A stretch of 64,000 nucleotides of DNA from Jaltomata sinuosa (lineage: Eukaryota > Streptophyta > Magnoliopsida > Solanales > Solanaceae), in contig QJPP01002931.1 of assembly GCA_003996215.1 (NCBI GenBank), positions 62,001 through 126,000 on the forward strand. Reading direction: 5' to 3'. The notes under the pieces were generated by a model. That model saw only the letters and a program-made list of their open reading frames with translations, ran no database searches and was not told the DNA's origin. The position numbers were made by a program, and so were the translations under genes. Of the stretch, positions 1 to 11,605 are shown one piece after another; position 1 is the first letter of the stretch, and each line of letters opens with the position of its first letter.

Positions 1-1659
1 CAAGGCTGACGGGCAGTCGCTAGTCCGATGCCCATCGGGTAGCCCGTCCGGTGAAGTATTTTTCTGTATTGTTTTTCATTTTAAGTTGGAGGCATTTTGG
101 TCTTTTCTCAATTCTTTTAACTCTAATCCTAAGTCGTTTTGGGAGTAATTGAAGGTTTTTTACTCTTTTTCCCTCATTACTCCTAAACTAGATCAACAGT
201 TAGCAGTTTCAAGAAATAAAAGAAGCGTTTCCTCTCAAGAACAAGCAAGAGGGTTTTTTCAAGTTCAGCCCCAAATCCAAAGGTTCAAATGTAGAATCTT
301 CTTCCAGGTATGTGGGATTTCATCAATGGGTTCCTTTTACCTATTGGGTCCCTAGTTTCAGCCAGTTCTTCAGTTCTCCATGAATTTGTTTAGACCTAGG
401 GTTCCTAAATCTTAGGGATTTGTTGAAATTCAGATTTTTACTGCTTGTGGTGATATCTATTTCATGTTTCTTGGAGAGTTAGTATAGTCACATGTTTAGG
501 AATCATAAACCCTAGCATGTCTAAATTTCAGTATTCATAAATTATGCTTGCTAGGCAGACAATTCAGATCATCATGTTTCAGAATTAGAATGCCATCAGT
601 TTCAGTATATATGTGTGCATTCTCAGATAATTGTCAGTGTTTGAGCTATCTAGTGTTTCAGCTTGCATTTCGTTGCTTATATTTTTATTGGGAGTAGACT
701 TAGTATCTAGCGGATGATGAGATGAAGGCTTAGCTGTCAGATTAGGCTAATACCTTTAGTAGCAGTCCCTCAATCTTAGAACTACAGCGCCACCGTTGGT
801 GTAAAGAGGGGTCAGCTGTCAGGTTAGGATGCACACCTCTGTCCCTTGTGGAAATCAATTAGTGGATCCACGTCAGACTTGTTTGTACCCTTGGCAAGGT
901 ATGAACACCCTCCCATCCAGGGTTATAGGTTGTCCTCATAGTTAGCTCAGCTTGGGGTATGTCGGTTAATAATATCTCTCACAGTCAGACTGATATTGCA
1001 TTGACCATGTACTCAGTATATATTTAAGTTATTCAGCTCAGCATATTATATTATATGTTCATGTTAGTACTTGGTCATTGTATCCAGCTTATTATCCAGT
1101 TTATTCTTCAGTATGTATTTCCATGTTCAGTTTTATGTTGTTCAGTTTATCCCATATCTCGTATGCTCAGTACATTCAAAGTACTGACGTATACTTTTAT
1201 GCTATATCATTTCATGATGTAGGTTCAGGTGCTCAGCATCAAGACCGTGCTTAGATCAAACTTCTAGTCCTTACTCAACAGCTTCAGTGTGAGTCCTCAT
1301 GGTTCGAGGATGATACACATGCTTTTATCTTTCAGTGTTTATATTTCAGTTTCAGATTAGTAGAGTTAGCTGGGGGCATGTCCCAGCAACTCATATCAGT
1401 TAGAGTCTTTCAGACATATACTAGATTCAGCTATTGGGTTGTTAGTATTGTTTTCAAACTTCATTATACTCCTATATAGATTACATATTCAGACATGTTT
1501 TGGGTTCTTTCCCACTTTAGGTATTAAATTGTTTCCAGCTTCCGAACAGTATATGGTTCGACTAAAATTGTCTAGATATGACAGACCATGGGTTAGCTTG
1601 GAGTCACTCGTGACACTAGGTAGCATGTTACGTCTAGGGGGTAGCCTCGGGGCATGACA
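1..1659 (+). repeat. 5' LTR, truncated by window edge
   Basis: The stretch matches 7029-8687 along its whole length, about nine bases in ten by eye. It ends in TGACA directly before the primer-binding site. By comparison with the 2017-bp 3' LTR, about 360 bases lie left of the window. The first 60 bases hold the end of a GC-rich cluster of short imperfect palindromes that is complete in the 3' LTR. Confidence 0.92.
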
Positions 1660-1663
1660 AACT

Positions 1664-1675
1664 TGGTATCAGAGA
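1664..1675 (+). other. Primer-binding site, initiator Met-tRNA
   Basis: TGGTATCAGAGA lies four bases after the LTR end. It matches the standard plant initiator-Met tRNA primer site (TGGTATCAGAGC) at 11 of 12 positions. The final base differs, a small sign of decay. Confidence 0.85.
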
Positions 1676-1869
1676 ATCGGGTTTAAGTGTCCTAGGGTTT
1701 CTGAAAGCCACATCGAGTACAGTCTATTTCATGGGTGTGAAGCCTGCCACACTTATGAGGGAGAAGCTATGAGATGTCATTAGGAAAAACTTCACTTCAT
1801 TCTTTTCCATATCTTGCTATAGAGTATGAACTTTATTTAATTTGTTTTTACTCTACGCGTTTCAGAAAA

Positions 1870-2915
1870 ATGCCTCCCAAAAGAGCCAACGCCAGAAATC
1901 AGCCAGCACCAGCAACTCTAGCAGACCCATTGAATGAGCAAGTCATGCATGCTGAATTCACGGCTGCATTCCAAGTGCTTTCCCAGGCCATGACAACTCA
2001 GGTCAATCAGCGGGCTGTGGCACCAGCTCCTCCTCAGGCTAACACTACTGCAGCTAAAATTCAGGAATTTACTCGGATGAACCCTCTAGAATTTCATGGG
2101 TCTAAATCAGAAAAGGATCCACAAGAGTTTCTTGATGACATCCAGAAGGTAACAAACATTATGGGTGTCACTCCGGTCGAGAGCAGATTTAGCTGCCTAA
2201 CAGTTGAAGGGAGTGGCTTATACTTGGTATCAGCAGTGGAAGGAGTCTCATTGTGTGAATGCAGGTCCAGTGGATTGGAACCAGTTCAAAACTGCATTTT
2301 TAGATAGGTTTTTCCCACTTGAACTCAGGGAAGCCAAGGTTCAAGAGTTCATCAAGAACTTGAAGCAGAATGACATGAGTGTGAAGGATTATGCACTTAA
2401 GTTTACTCAGTTGTCTAAGTATGCTCCAGCAATAGTAGCTGACTCCAGGGCCCGTATGAGAAAGTTCGTATCTGGTGTGTCGGATGATGAGGTCAAGGAT
2501 TACAAGGCTGCTATGCTGATTAAGGAGATAGATATCTCCAGGTTAGTTACTTATGCTCAACAGATAGAGGAAGAGAAAATCAAAGAACAGAGAGGAGACA
2601 GTAAGAGAGCTAGGACAGGTGACTTTAGCTACTCTCAGCAAAGGTCATAGGGTGGTAATCGCCCGCAGTTCCATCAGAAATATTTAGCTCTAGCTCTGTC
2701 TTATGCTAGTGCCCCGTGCCTAAGTTCAGACAGGATCGATGGGATAGAGAGCTAGGCTCTAAGTCCTAGGATACTGTTACTAGCGGGCGCACTCATCCAG
2801 TTTGTAGGAAGTGTGGTAGGAACCACCAGGATGAGTGTATGACAGGTAGTGGAAATTTTTTTGGATAAGGAAAGCCAGGCCACATGATGAGGGATTGTCC
2901 AGCAGCTTCCTAGAA
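1870..2915 (+). pseudogene. gag pseudogene (capsid and zinc knuckle)
   Basis: Gag forms the virus-like particle and binds the genomic RNA. I chose the ATG at 1870 because the protein from there begins MPPKRANARNQ, the usual style of Tekay-like Gag, while the longer open frame from 1774 reads leader sequence. The capsid core (retrotransposon gag family) spans about 2060-2590 and carries a frameshift near 2200, so it reads in two frames. A stop at 2648-2650 cuts the frame. Further on, about 2801-2906, is a CCHC knuckle region. Its second knuckle keeps the downstream His and Cys (GKPGHMMRDC), but the first Cys has become Phe and the second a stop. Not functional. Confidence 0.88.
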
Positions 2916-2964
2916 GGGCAAGGATGTTCGCCTACAGAATCAGGCCAGTTCTACGGCAGCTCCA

Positions 2965-3405
2965 GTGGGTCTCCCCACTCAGCAGGGTGCCTCGTCTAGT
3001 ACAGGTGGTGGTCAGTTCCAAAACATGTTTTATGCCCTTCAGACTCGACAGGACCAGGAGGATTCTCCCGATATAGTCACGGGTACGTTACGAGTTTTTA
3101 ACACTGATATTTATGCATTGTTATATCCTGGAGCTACACTTTCCTTTATGACTTCTTATATTGCAGTAGACTTTGGTGTCACTCCAGAAGTCCTCCTAGA
3201 ACCCTTCTCAGTCTCTACTCCAGTTGGTGACCCAGTTATAGCCAGATGGGTATATAGAAATTGCCCTGTCACAGTTTCCCAGAAAGTCACCTCAGCTGAT
3301 CTAGTAGAGTTAGAAATGAATGACTTTGATATTATTCTAGGCATGGATTGGTTACATTCTTGTTATGCCTCAGTTGATTGTAGAACTAGGATCATTCGGT
3401 TTTAG
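2965..3405 (+). pseudogene. Retroviral-type aspartic protease domain (broken)
   Basis: This is the Ty3/gypsy protease that would cut the polyprotein. The flap/active-site region reads LLYPGATLSF, where the family has Asp before PGAT; the catalytic Asp is therefore replaced by Tyr. The later landmarks STPVGD and FDIILGMDWL are intact. The frame closes at 3403-3405 and then continues in register after the stop, indicating a single nonsense change. Confidence 0.87.
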
Positions 3406-3447
3406 TTTCCAAATAAGCCACTCTTAGAATGGAAGGGTAGTACCTCA

Positions 3448-4298
3448 GTGCCTGTAAGTCGATTCATCTCTTACCTTAAGGCCAGAAAAATAATTTCCAA
3501 ATGGTATATCTATCATCTTGTTAGGATTAAGGATTCAAACTTTGAGACCCCAACTCTTGAGTCAGTTCCCGTAGTGAATGAATTCCCAGAAGTATTTCCA
3601 GAAGATCTTTCTGGGGTTCCTCCCGATAGGGAAATCGACTTCAGAATAGATCTTCTTCCAGATACCCAGCCTATCTCAATTCCTCCTTAAAGGATGGCTC
3701 TAGCTGAGCTTAAGGAATTTAAAGAACAGTTGAAAGATCTTCGAGATAAAGGCTTCATCAGACCCAACATCTCTCCATGTGGTGCTCCAATATTGTTTGT
3801 GTGTAAGAAATACGATTCTCTCAGGATGTGCATCGACTACCGTCAATTGAACAAAGTCACAATTAAAAATAAGTACCCCATTCCCAGGATTGATGACTTG
3901 TTCGACCAAATTCAGGGTGCTAGTTGCTTCTCTAAGATAGACCTTAAATTTGGTTATCATCAGCTCAGAGCCAGAGATAGTGACTCTCGAAAATAGCCTT
4001 CAGGACTCGGTATGGTCATTATGAATTTGTAGTCATGTTATTTGGATTAACAAATGCTCCTGCAACTTTTATAGACTTAATAAATAGAGTGTTCAAGCAG
4101 TATATAGACTTGTTCATCATTTTCTTCATCGATGATATACTCATACATTATCGCAGCAAGGAAGAACATGCAAACTATTTGAGAGTGGTGTTGCAGACTC
4201 TCAAAGATCGTCAGTTATTCGCCAAGTTTAGTAAGTGTGAATTCTGGTTAAAGTCCATTGCTTTTCTTGGTCATATGGTGTCTAGTGAGGGCATCTAA
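3448..4298 (+). pseudogene. Reverse transcriptase domain
   Basis: This is RNA-dependent DNA polymerase of a Ty3/gypsy element. Visible landmarks are the pre-RT linker ([20 protein letters not shown]), GFIRPNISP, the [12 protein letters not shown] block, the first catalytic Asp in [14 protein letters not shown], and the FIDDIL catalytic box near 4128-4145. A stop at 3688-3690, a frameshift around 3990-4035 and a stop at 4296-4298 break it. The fingers and palm remain readable. Confidence 0.92.
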
Positions 4299-4322
4299 TT
4301 TGATTCTCAAAAGATTGAGGCA

Positions 4323-4920
4323 GTGAGGACTGGCTCATACCTACCTCTCCAACAGACATCAAAAGTTTTTTTGGATTTGGCTAGTTATTACCGAAGGTTT
4401 ATTAAGGCATTATCCTCCATAGTTGTCCCACTGACCAAGTTGACTCAGAAAAAGGTTAAGTATCAATGGTCAGATGAGTGTGAGAAGAGTTTCCTAGAGT
4501 TGAAGACCAAGTTGACTACAACTCCCATTCTAATTCTGCCAGAGGGTATGGACGATTTCATGGTATATTGTGATGTGTCCAGAGTCGTCTTGGGTTGTGT
4601 TTTGATGCAGCATGGTAAGGTCATAACTTATGCATCCAGACAACTTAAGATTCATGAGAAGAATTACCCGACTCATGATCTTGAGCTTGCAGCAGTTGTG
4701 TTTTCCTTACAGATTTGGAGGCACTACTTGTATGGTGTCTATGCAGATGTGTTCACGGGGCATAAGAGCCTCCAGTATATGTTCACCTAGAAAAAGTTGA
4801 ATCTTTATCGGAGAAGGTGGATCGAGTTCCTCAAAGACAATAATATGAATATGCTCTACCATTCGGGTAAGGCCAATGTAGTGGCTGATGCCCTCAGCAG
4901 ACTCTCCATGGGTAGTGTGT
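4323..4920 (+). pseudogene. RNase H domain
   Basis: This domain degrades the RNA strand of the replication hybrid. Active-site positions: Asp in YCDVS, Glu in HDLELAA and the last Asp in VADALSR are present, but the third Asp (family FTDHKSL) is Gly here (FTGHKSL). A stop at 4788-4790 interrupts the domain in register. Two independent defects mean it is not active. Confidence 0.9.
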
Positions 4921-5174
4921 CACATGTTGAGGATGAGAGGAAAGAATTTAGAGATGTTCATAATCTTTCTCTCTTAGGAGTTTGCCTCATGAACATGACA
5001 GATGGTGGTGTGATAGTCCAGAATGGGTCAGAATCTTCATTGGTAGCGGAGGTTAAAGAGAAGCAGGATAGTGATCCCATATTGCTTCAGTTGAAAGGTG
5101 CAGTTCATCAGCATAAAGTAGAGGTTTTCTCTCAAGGAGGAGATGGAGTGCTTCGCTACTAGGGTCATTTATGT

Positions 5175-5906
5175 GTACCTAATATGGGTGAGTTGAGGAA
5201 GCAAATCCTTACATAAGCCCATAATTCCAGATATTCTATTCATCTCGGTGCCACTAAGATGTATCGTGTTCTACGAGAACTTTATTGGTGGAACAACATG
5301 AAGAGGGACATTGCAGATTTTATAGTTAAGTGTCCTAACTGTCAGCAAGTGAAGGTAGAACATCAGAAACCAGGAGGTGTGACTCAAGATATTGGCATTC
5401 CTACTTGGAAGTGGGAGGTGATTAACATGGATTTCATTACGGGTTTACCTCATTCTCGCAGACAACACGACTCTGTTTGGGTGATAGTGGATAGAGTTCC
5501 TAAGTCAGCCCACTCTTTGGCTGTCAAGACTATAAATTCAGCGGAGGACTATGCCAAACTCTACATCAGTGAGATAGTCAGGTTATATGGGGTTCCCTTG
5601 TCTATCATCACAGATATGGGTCCCCAGTTTACATATTATTTCTGGAGATCATTTCAGAAAGGTCTTGGTACTCAGGTGAATCTCAGTATAATATTTCATC
5701 CACAAATGGATGATCAGGCAGAGCATACCATTCAGACCCTAGAGAACATGTTGAGGGCTTCTGTGATCAATTTCAAGGGTAGTTGGGATGATCACCTACC
5801 TCTCATTGAGTTCGCCTACAATAATAGTTTTCTAGTGTCCCGATGGCCCCATATGAGGTACTCTATAGGCATAGATACAGGTCTTCGGTTGGTTGGTTCA
5901 AAGTAG
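5175..5906 (+). pseudogene. Integrase domain
   Basis: This is DDE integrase that would insert the cDNA. The N-terminal HHCC zinc finger lies at about 5213-5350 (two His, then CPNC). The core keeps the first Asp in INMDF, the second in SIITDMGPQF and the Glu in QAEHTIQTLENML. The upstream stop at 5160-5162 and another before 5220 show decay. The frame ends at 5906 and shifts before the chromodomain. Confidence 0.9.
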
Positions 5907-6016
5907 GTGAAGTAGCCTTAATTGGGCCAGATTTGGTTCATGAGGCTATGGAGAAAGTTCAGCTCATCAGAGAAAGACTAAAAATAGCTTAGAGTCGTCA
6001 TAAGTCTTATGCAGAT

Positions 6017-6445
6017 GTGAGGAGAAAGGACTTAGAGTTTGAGATCGATGATTGGGTCTTCCGAAAAGTCTCACCCATGAAGGGGGTGATGATATTTGGC
6101 AAGAAAGAAAAGCTCAGTCCCAGGTATGTAGCTTATGAGTTAGAGTTTCCAGCAGAGCTAGCAGCGGTTCATCCAGTCTTTCACATTTCCTTGTTAAAGA
6201 AGTGTGTGGGTGATCCGGCATCGATAGTACCATTAGAGAGTGTGGATGTGAAGGATGGACTCACCTATGAGGAGGTTCCAGTTAAGATTCTTGACCATCA
6301 GGTTCGTAGGTTAAGAAATAAGGAGGTTGATTCAGTGAAGGTTTTGTGGAGAAATCATTCCATAGAGGGAGCTACTTGGGAAGCAGAAGCAGCCATGATG
6401 GCCAAGTACCCTCACCTTTTTCCCTCTGATTCAGTTTCAGCTTGA
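6017..6445 (+). pseudogene. Integrase C-terminus and chromodomain
   Basis: The chromodomain is thought to target chromovirus insertion to particular chromatin. The conserved linker (HPVFHISLLKKCVGDP) is followed by the chromodomain core (QVRRLRNKEVDSVKVLWRNH, then EGATWEAE and KYPHLF), ending at the natural stop 6443-6445. This stretch itself is open, but it is separated from integrase by a frameshift and stops. Confidence 0.9.
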
Positions 6446-6657
6446 GGTAATAGTTCCTCTCCAGTTCCTCAGTTTAATCTCACGTACTTCAGTATCAGCA
6501 TCATATTCCCTAAGCTATTCTTGCATTTTAGCATATTTGCATACTCATGGGACTCAGTTCAGTTAGATATCAGTTTCTAGTACTCGTTTGGTAGGGATTG
6601 CAGCTCTTTTCCTCCAAACTCAGCTTGTTTAGTCTTCATTTGAGGAAGAATGATCCC

Positions 6658-6667
6658 AAGGGGGAGA
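6658..6667 (+). other. Polypurine tract
   Basis: AAGGGGGAGA lies three bases before the 3' LTR, the expected place for the plus-strand primer of reverse transcription. Confidence 0.85.
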
Positions 6668-6670
6668 TAT

Positions 6671-8687
6671 TGTAACACCCCAAAATTTAGACCAGCATTT
6701 AAAATCCAAAACTCAAAAAGAACTCAGAAAATTTCATCTTCAGGTAAGCCCCACGGGTTGACCCACGGGCGTCATGGAAACAATGGCCCGTTGGGGTCCC
6801 CATGGAAAGATACCAAAGGCCCTGTGAGTTTATCTCAGCCTGACGAGGGTCCCTACAGGCATCGGTGGTCCGATGGGCCATGGGGCAGCCCATGGGAAAC
6901 CACCAACGGCCCTCTCCAGGCCTTTTCAGCTCCGATGGGCTATCACCATGGACGTTGTGGACGCGATGGGCCATGTGAGCCATCGTGGGAACTGACCAGG
7001 GGACCAGCCCTAGCCTTCCCTCCTTTGACGCCCGGGTCAATGGGCCATTGCTAGTCCAACACCCATTGGGTAGCCCATCCGGTGAAGGAATTTTCAGCAA
7101 TTTTCCATTGTAAGTTGGAGGCATTCCGGTCTTTTCTCAATTCTTTTAACTCCAATCCTAAGTTGTTTTGGGATTAGTTGAAGGGTTTTTACTCTTTTTC
7201 CCTCATTATTCCTAAACTAAATCAACACTTAGCAGTTTCAATAAATAAAAGAAGTGTTTCCTCTCAAGAACAAGCAAGAGGGTTTCTTCAAGTTCAGCCC
7301 CAAATCCAAAGGTTCAACCGTAGAATTTTCTTCCAGGTATGTGTGATTTCATCAATGGGTTCCTTTCACCCATAGGGTCCCTAGTTTCAGCCAGTTCTTC
7401 AGTTCTCCATGAATTTGTTCAGACCTAGAGTTCCTAAATCTTAGGGATTCATTGAAATTCAGATTTTTACTACTTATGTTGAGATCTATTTCATGTTTCT
7501 TAGAGAGTTAGTATAGTCACATGTTCAGGATTCAAAAACCCTAGCATGTCTAAATTTCAGTATTCATAAAGTATGCTTGCTAGGCAAACAATTCACATGA
7601 TCATGTTTCAGTATTAGAATGCCATCAGTTTTAGTATATATGTGTGCATTCTCAGATATTTGTCAGTGTTTGAGCTATCCAGTGTTTCAGCTTGTATTTC
7701 ATTGCTTATATTTTTATTGGGAGTAGACTTAGTACCAAGTGAATGATGGGATGAATGCTTAGCTATCAGATTAGGCTAAGATCTTTAGTAGCAGTCCCCT
7801 AATCCCAGAACTACAGCGCCACCGTAGGTGTAAAGAGGGGTCATATATCAGGTTAGGCTGCACACCTCTGTCTCTTGTGGACATCAGTTAGTGGATCCAT
7901 GTCAAACTTGTTTGTACCCTTGGCAAGGTATGAACACCCTTCTATCTAGGGTTATAGGTTGTCCCCATAGTTAGCTCAGCTTGGGGTATGTCGGTTAATA
8001 GTATCGCCCACAGTCAGACTCATATTACATTGACCATGTACTCAGTATATATTACAGTTATTCAGCTTAGCATATTATATTATATATTCATGTTAGTACT
8101 TGGTCATTGTATCCAACTTATTATCCAGTTTATGCTTCAATATGTATTTCCATGTTCAGTTTTATGTTTTTCAGTTTATCCCATATCTCGCATGCTCAGT
8201 ACATTCAAAGTATTAATGCATACTTTTGTGCTACATCATTTCATGATGTAGGTTCAGACGCTCAGCATCCAGACCATACTTAGATAGACTTCTAGTCCTT
8301 ATTCATCAGCTTCAGTGTGAGTCCTCATGGTTCGAGGATGATAGACATGCTTTTATCTTTCAGTCTTTATATTTTAGTTTCAGATTAGTAGAGTTAGTTA
8401 GGGGCATGTCCCAGAAACTCATATCATTTAGAGGCTTTCAGACATAGACTAGATTCAGCTATTGGGTTGTTAGTGTTGTTTTTGGACTTCATTATACTCC
8501 TATATAGATTACATATTCAGATATATTTTGGGTTCTTTCCCACTTCAGATATTAAATTGTTTGTAACTTCCGCATAGTATATGGTTTGATTGAAATTGTC
8601 TAGATATGTCCGACCATGGGTTAGCTTGGAGTCACTTATGACACTAGGCACCGTGTTACGTCTAGGGGGTAGCCTCGGGGAATGACA
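6671..8687 (+). repeat. 3' LTR, 2017 bp
   Basis: It begins TGTAACACCC after the polypurine tract and ends AATGACA, matching the end of the 5' LTR. Bases 6740-7085 form a GC-rich cluster of short imperfect palindromes built on CCCATGGG/GGGCCAT-type words. Several small open frames on both strands here are by-products of that composition, not genes. Confidence 0.93.
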
Positions 8688-9289
8688 GTTGCAGGCCAAG
8701 TGGGTTATTAATCCATTGCAAGTATTTGTTCACAACTTCCCAAAATCATTTTATGGTATCTCAAAACTCTTAATGTGGTTTGATTTTGAAGAAAGAACCA
8801 AACGTAGGGTTTTTTTTTTGTTCAAAAGTGATGTTAAAAACCTTGGGATGATGGTTTTCATGAGCAAATACTTGTACGTAGTTGATTGCTATCTATAAAT
8901 GTTGAAAGTGTTTGAAATTGTATAAAAATTAAGAAAAAAATTTGGTTACCTGTTGTTACAGTGATTATGAGAGCATTCTGCGGGCCGTGGTTCATTCCAT
9001 GGACTGTGAAATGCCTTTGTAGAATCAAATTAGAGGCCTATTTTCATGTCTGGTCTCTAAAAACATGCAGCATGACTCATGGATCAAACCACGAGTCATA
9101 GATGGCACTCATGAATCTTAGACCTGCAAACAGTGAAAGAGTTCATGTGAACCACGAGGGGTGTTCACAAGCCGTGGTTCATTCCACTGGTCGTGAAACC
9201 CACTCATGGATCCCCAAGTATAGAAAAACTATAAAAACAAATCAGGTTTTCTTGCTTTTGTTATACTGATATCTTTCCCCGTAGGTACC
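8688..9289. other. Flank between elements, with palindrome cluster and TATA-like site
   Basis: I see no gene here. Bases 8688-8940 are AT-rich with a T-run at about 8810. Bases 8975-9205 hold repeated ACCACGAG / CGTGGTTC-type words on both strands. A TATA-like CTATAAAAAC follows at about 9221-9230, then a T-rich leader ending CCCCGTAG just before the ATG at 9290. This looks like the promoter-proximal part of the dead element that follows. Confidence 0.45.
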
Positions 9290-11605
9290 ATGCTTCCAAA
9301 GAATACCCCGAAGATGGGTAAAGCTCGCACAACAATGGAAGTCAAAGAAGGGGCTCGGACACTCAAGTGTAGACTTATAGATGAGCCCAATAAATCTGAA
9401 TGGAGTGGGTTCAAAGAGGTCTATGAGATCCAGCTGGACTTATATGTAGTGCCTCGAACTATGAGGAAAGTGTCACATGCACAAGCGACTAAGGAGGCAG
9501 CACTATAGCTAGCCCTTATAGTTGTACCACAGGCAGCGACTACTTCTCCTTAGACTGAAGAAGGAGAGGGGTCGTCAGATGAAGGAGACAGTAACTGAGA
9601 GAGTAACACCGAGACTGGGACCAGGACTGGGGAAGATGAAGAGTCTGACAATGCTGAGTCAGCCTCAGGTGATAAAAGTTCCACCAGTCTGTCCACTCTT
9701 GAAGTCGAGGCTCCGAGACAAGAGGAGGTACCTGAAGTTCAAACACTTGAGGCTTAAGACAATTGGATATGGTGTGTTCGGGGCATGCGGAGATGGTACA
9801 TTGAGGGTGCAGCTCTATCTGACAGGGGTATGCCCAAAAGGGGCATCTTTGAGGAGCCATGGATTCGTACTGAGGGTCTGACTTCTATCCCAGTCGTTCA
9901 TGCCTTATTCACTCAGTATTGGTTTAGATAGATGGTTGAGCCCTTGGGCAGCTACTATCCTGAGATAGTACGGGCGTTCTACACTTCCTATGCAGCCACA
10001 AGTTCTCAGCAACTTTAGCCTAGGCAGTGATACCAGGATCTGCCTCCACTTGATAGTGTCACAGTACGATATGCACCAATTGATTTATCCGAGTGCACTA
10101 TCTAGTGTTTCTTGTTCGGGCCTGAATATGAGCTGCCAGTTGACACAACTGAGTTTGACCACCAAATGAGAACGATCAAAGATAAAACTAAGATGAGAGA
10201 CCCGACTCAAAAGGCTGATTTGTTGAGATGGGTTACCAGCTACATAGTGGAAAACGGTGAGGATGCAGAATAGGTGCATAGAGGTGACATCAGAAAGGCT
10301 TCCTTGAGCTTTGCCAGTAAGTTTTGGTGGACTATTATCTGAGTTTGTCTTTGTCTGACACTGGCCGATAACACCCTGACACCTGACCGTGTAGTCCTGG
10401 TAGCCAGCATCATGGTTGGTTATGAGATTAACATCCCCCGCTATATTAGAGAAGAAATTCATGAGCGGGCATTCAGAGATAACAGCACCATACCTTTCCC
10501 TTGCCTGATTCATCGCCTATCATGGATTTGGCAGTCCCCAGGATGCCTGATGTGGATCATACTATAGAGGTAACTTGGACACAGGATGTCAGGTTAATTA
10601 AACATGCTACAAACCCATTTGCACACAGGAGAGCTTCTTCCTCCATTTCAGCTAGAGCGGTGAGAGTTAAGGGACCTTATGTATTGAGAGATTCATCGGA
10701 GATAGTCCTAGCTAAGTGAACCACAGAGCATGGCACTGATATTCCTGACATAGGGGTGAGTTCAGCTACTGAGGGTGCCACAGCTTTAGTTTCTACACCT
10801 TCAACTTCTAGGCCACCATCTGCTATGCCTACTGAGTCTCCGACCCCTACCCTCTCTGGTATGGTCACCATCACTGCTGAGTATATACAAAGTCTGGTAC
10901 AATGCCAAGTCAATATAGAAAAGTAGGTGAATGATTTGTTAGATCAGCTATAACCTTGGGTGCGGGCCACTATTGCAGCTGTTGGGACTAGAGTTCTAGA
11001 GGAGATAGCTCGAATAGCTCTTGAGGTAAACAGGTGATTTGATGGGTTTGAGTACCGAGAGAATACTCAGTTGCAAAATGTTAAGAGCCCAAATTTGGGA
11101 GGTATATGGGAGGACATGGCACAACTCTGCAAGTAGATTGGTTCGATAATCACTCGCCCCACCTCGGTCATACCCTCTATCCCCATTATGGTCACAGTGG
11201 TTTCAAGCCGGGTGGTTAATTTATTTTCTGAGAAGGAGCCTGAGATCCCGAGTGCTAGAGAGAAGAGGGTTCATATTGAGGTCACTTTTGAGGTTGAATT
11301 AGACCCAAAAAGAGTGAGAAAAGGACACCACTACGGTCATGTGACTATCCTGAGATGGCATGCACATTCGTGAGAAGGTAGAGCAGCGTAGACTTCAGGG
11401 AGAGTTCACCAGTTTGGCTCCAATTGTTGGAGGAACCACATCTTCTATTCTTGTGATTCCAGAGTCTGCCACTATTAGTAGGGCATCACATGTGGCCACT
11501 ACTTCTACTGATCTTTTGAGCGCGATAACCACCATCGCTGCCACTGATACTGCTCTCGCTGCCACATCACAGTCCCCATCTACATCACCAGATGTAGGTG
11601 CCTAG
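9290..11605 (+). pseudogene. Degraded 'putative plant transposon protein' ORF
   Basis: A reading frame interrupted by frameshifts and stops runs from the ATG at 9290 to the stop at 11603-11605. The best-kept block is about 9830-10560: it starts with GIFEEPWIRTEGLTS and contains GPEYELPVDTTEFDHQMRTI, DLLRWV, FWWTII and EINIPRYIREEIHERAFRD. I recognise this as the conserved core of a protein family very common in pepper, tomato and other Solanaceae genomes, annotated only as a putative plant transposon protein. Its biochemical role is unknown. A Ser/Thr/Pro-rich part and a possible coiled coil (10900-11130) follow. Probably part of the retroelement whose LTR lies at 13239-14813. Confidence 0.65.

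Larger units (their letters stand above)
1..8687 (+). mobile_element. Ty3/gypsy chromovirus, Tekay/Del-like, 5' end outside window
   Basis: This is a nearly complete LTR retrotransposon read on the plus strand: partial 5' LTR, primer site, gag, protease, reverse transcriptase, RNase H, integrase, chromodomain, polypurine tract and 3' LTR. The domain order (integrase after RNase H, then a C-terminal chromodomain) is that of Ty3/gypsy chromoviruses, and the long LTRs and Gag style suggest the Tekay/Del clade. The coding part (1870-6445) needs several frame changes and crosses many stops, so the copy is dead. The 5-bp target duplication cannot be tested because the left flank is missing; the first bases after the 3' LTR are GTTGC. 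Confidence 0.93.

Noticed and set aside
6650..7124. Pro/Gly/Trp-rich open frames on both strands at the start of the 3' LTR
   Set aside because: They are produced by the GC-rich palindromic words; both strands are open for the same compositional reason and the 5' LTR does not preserve them.
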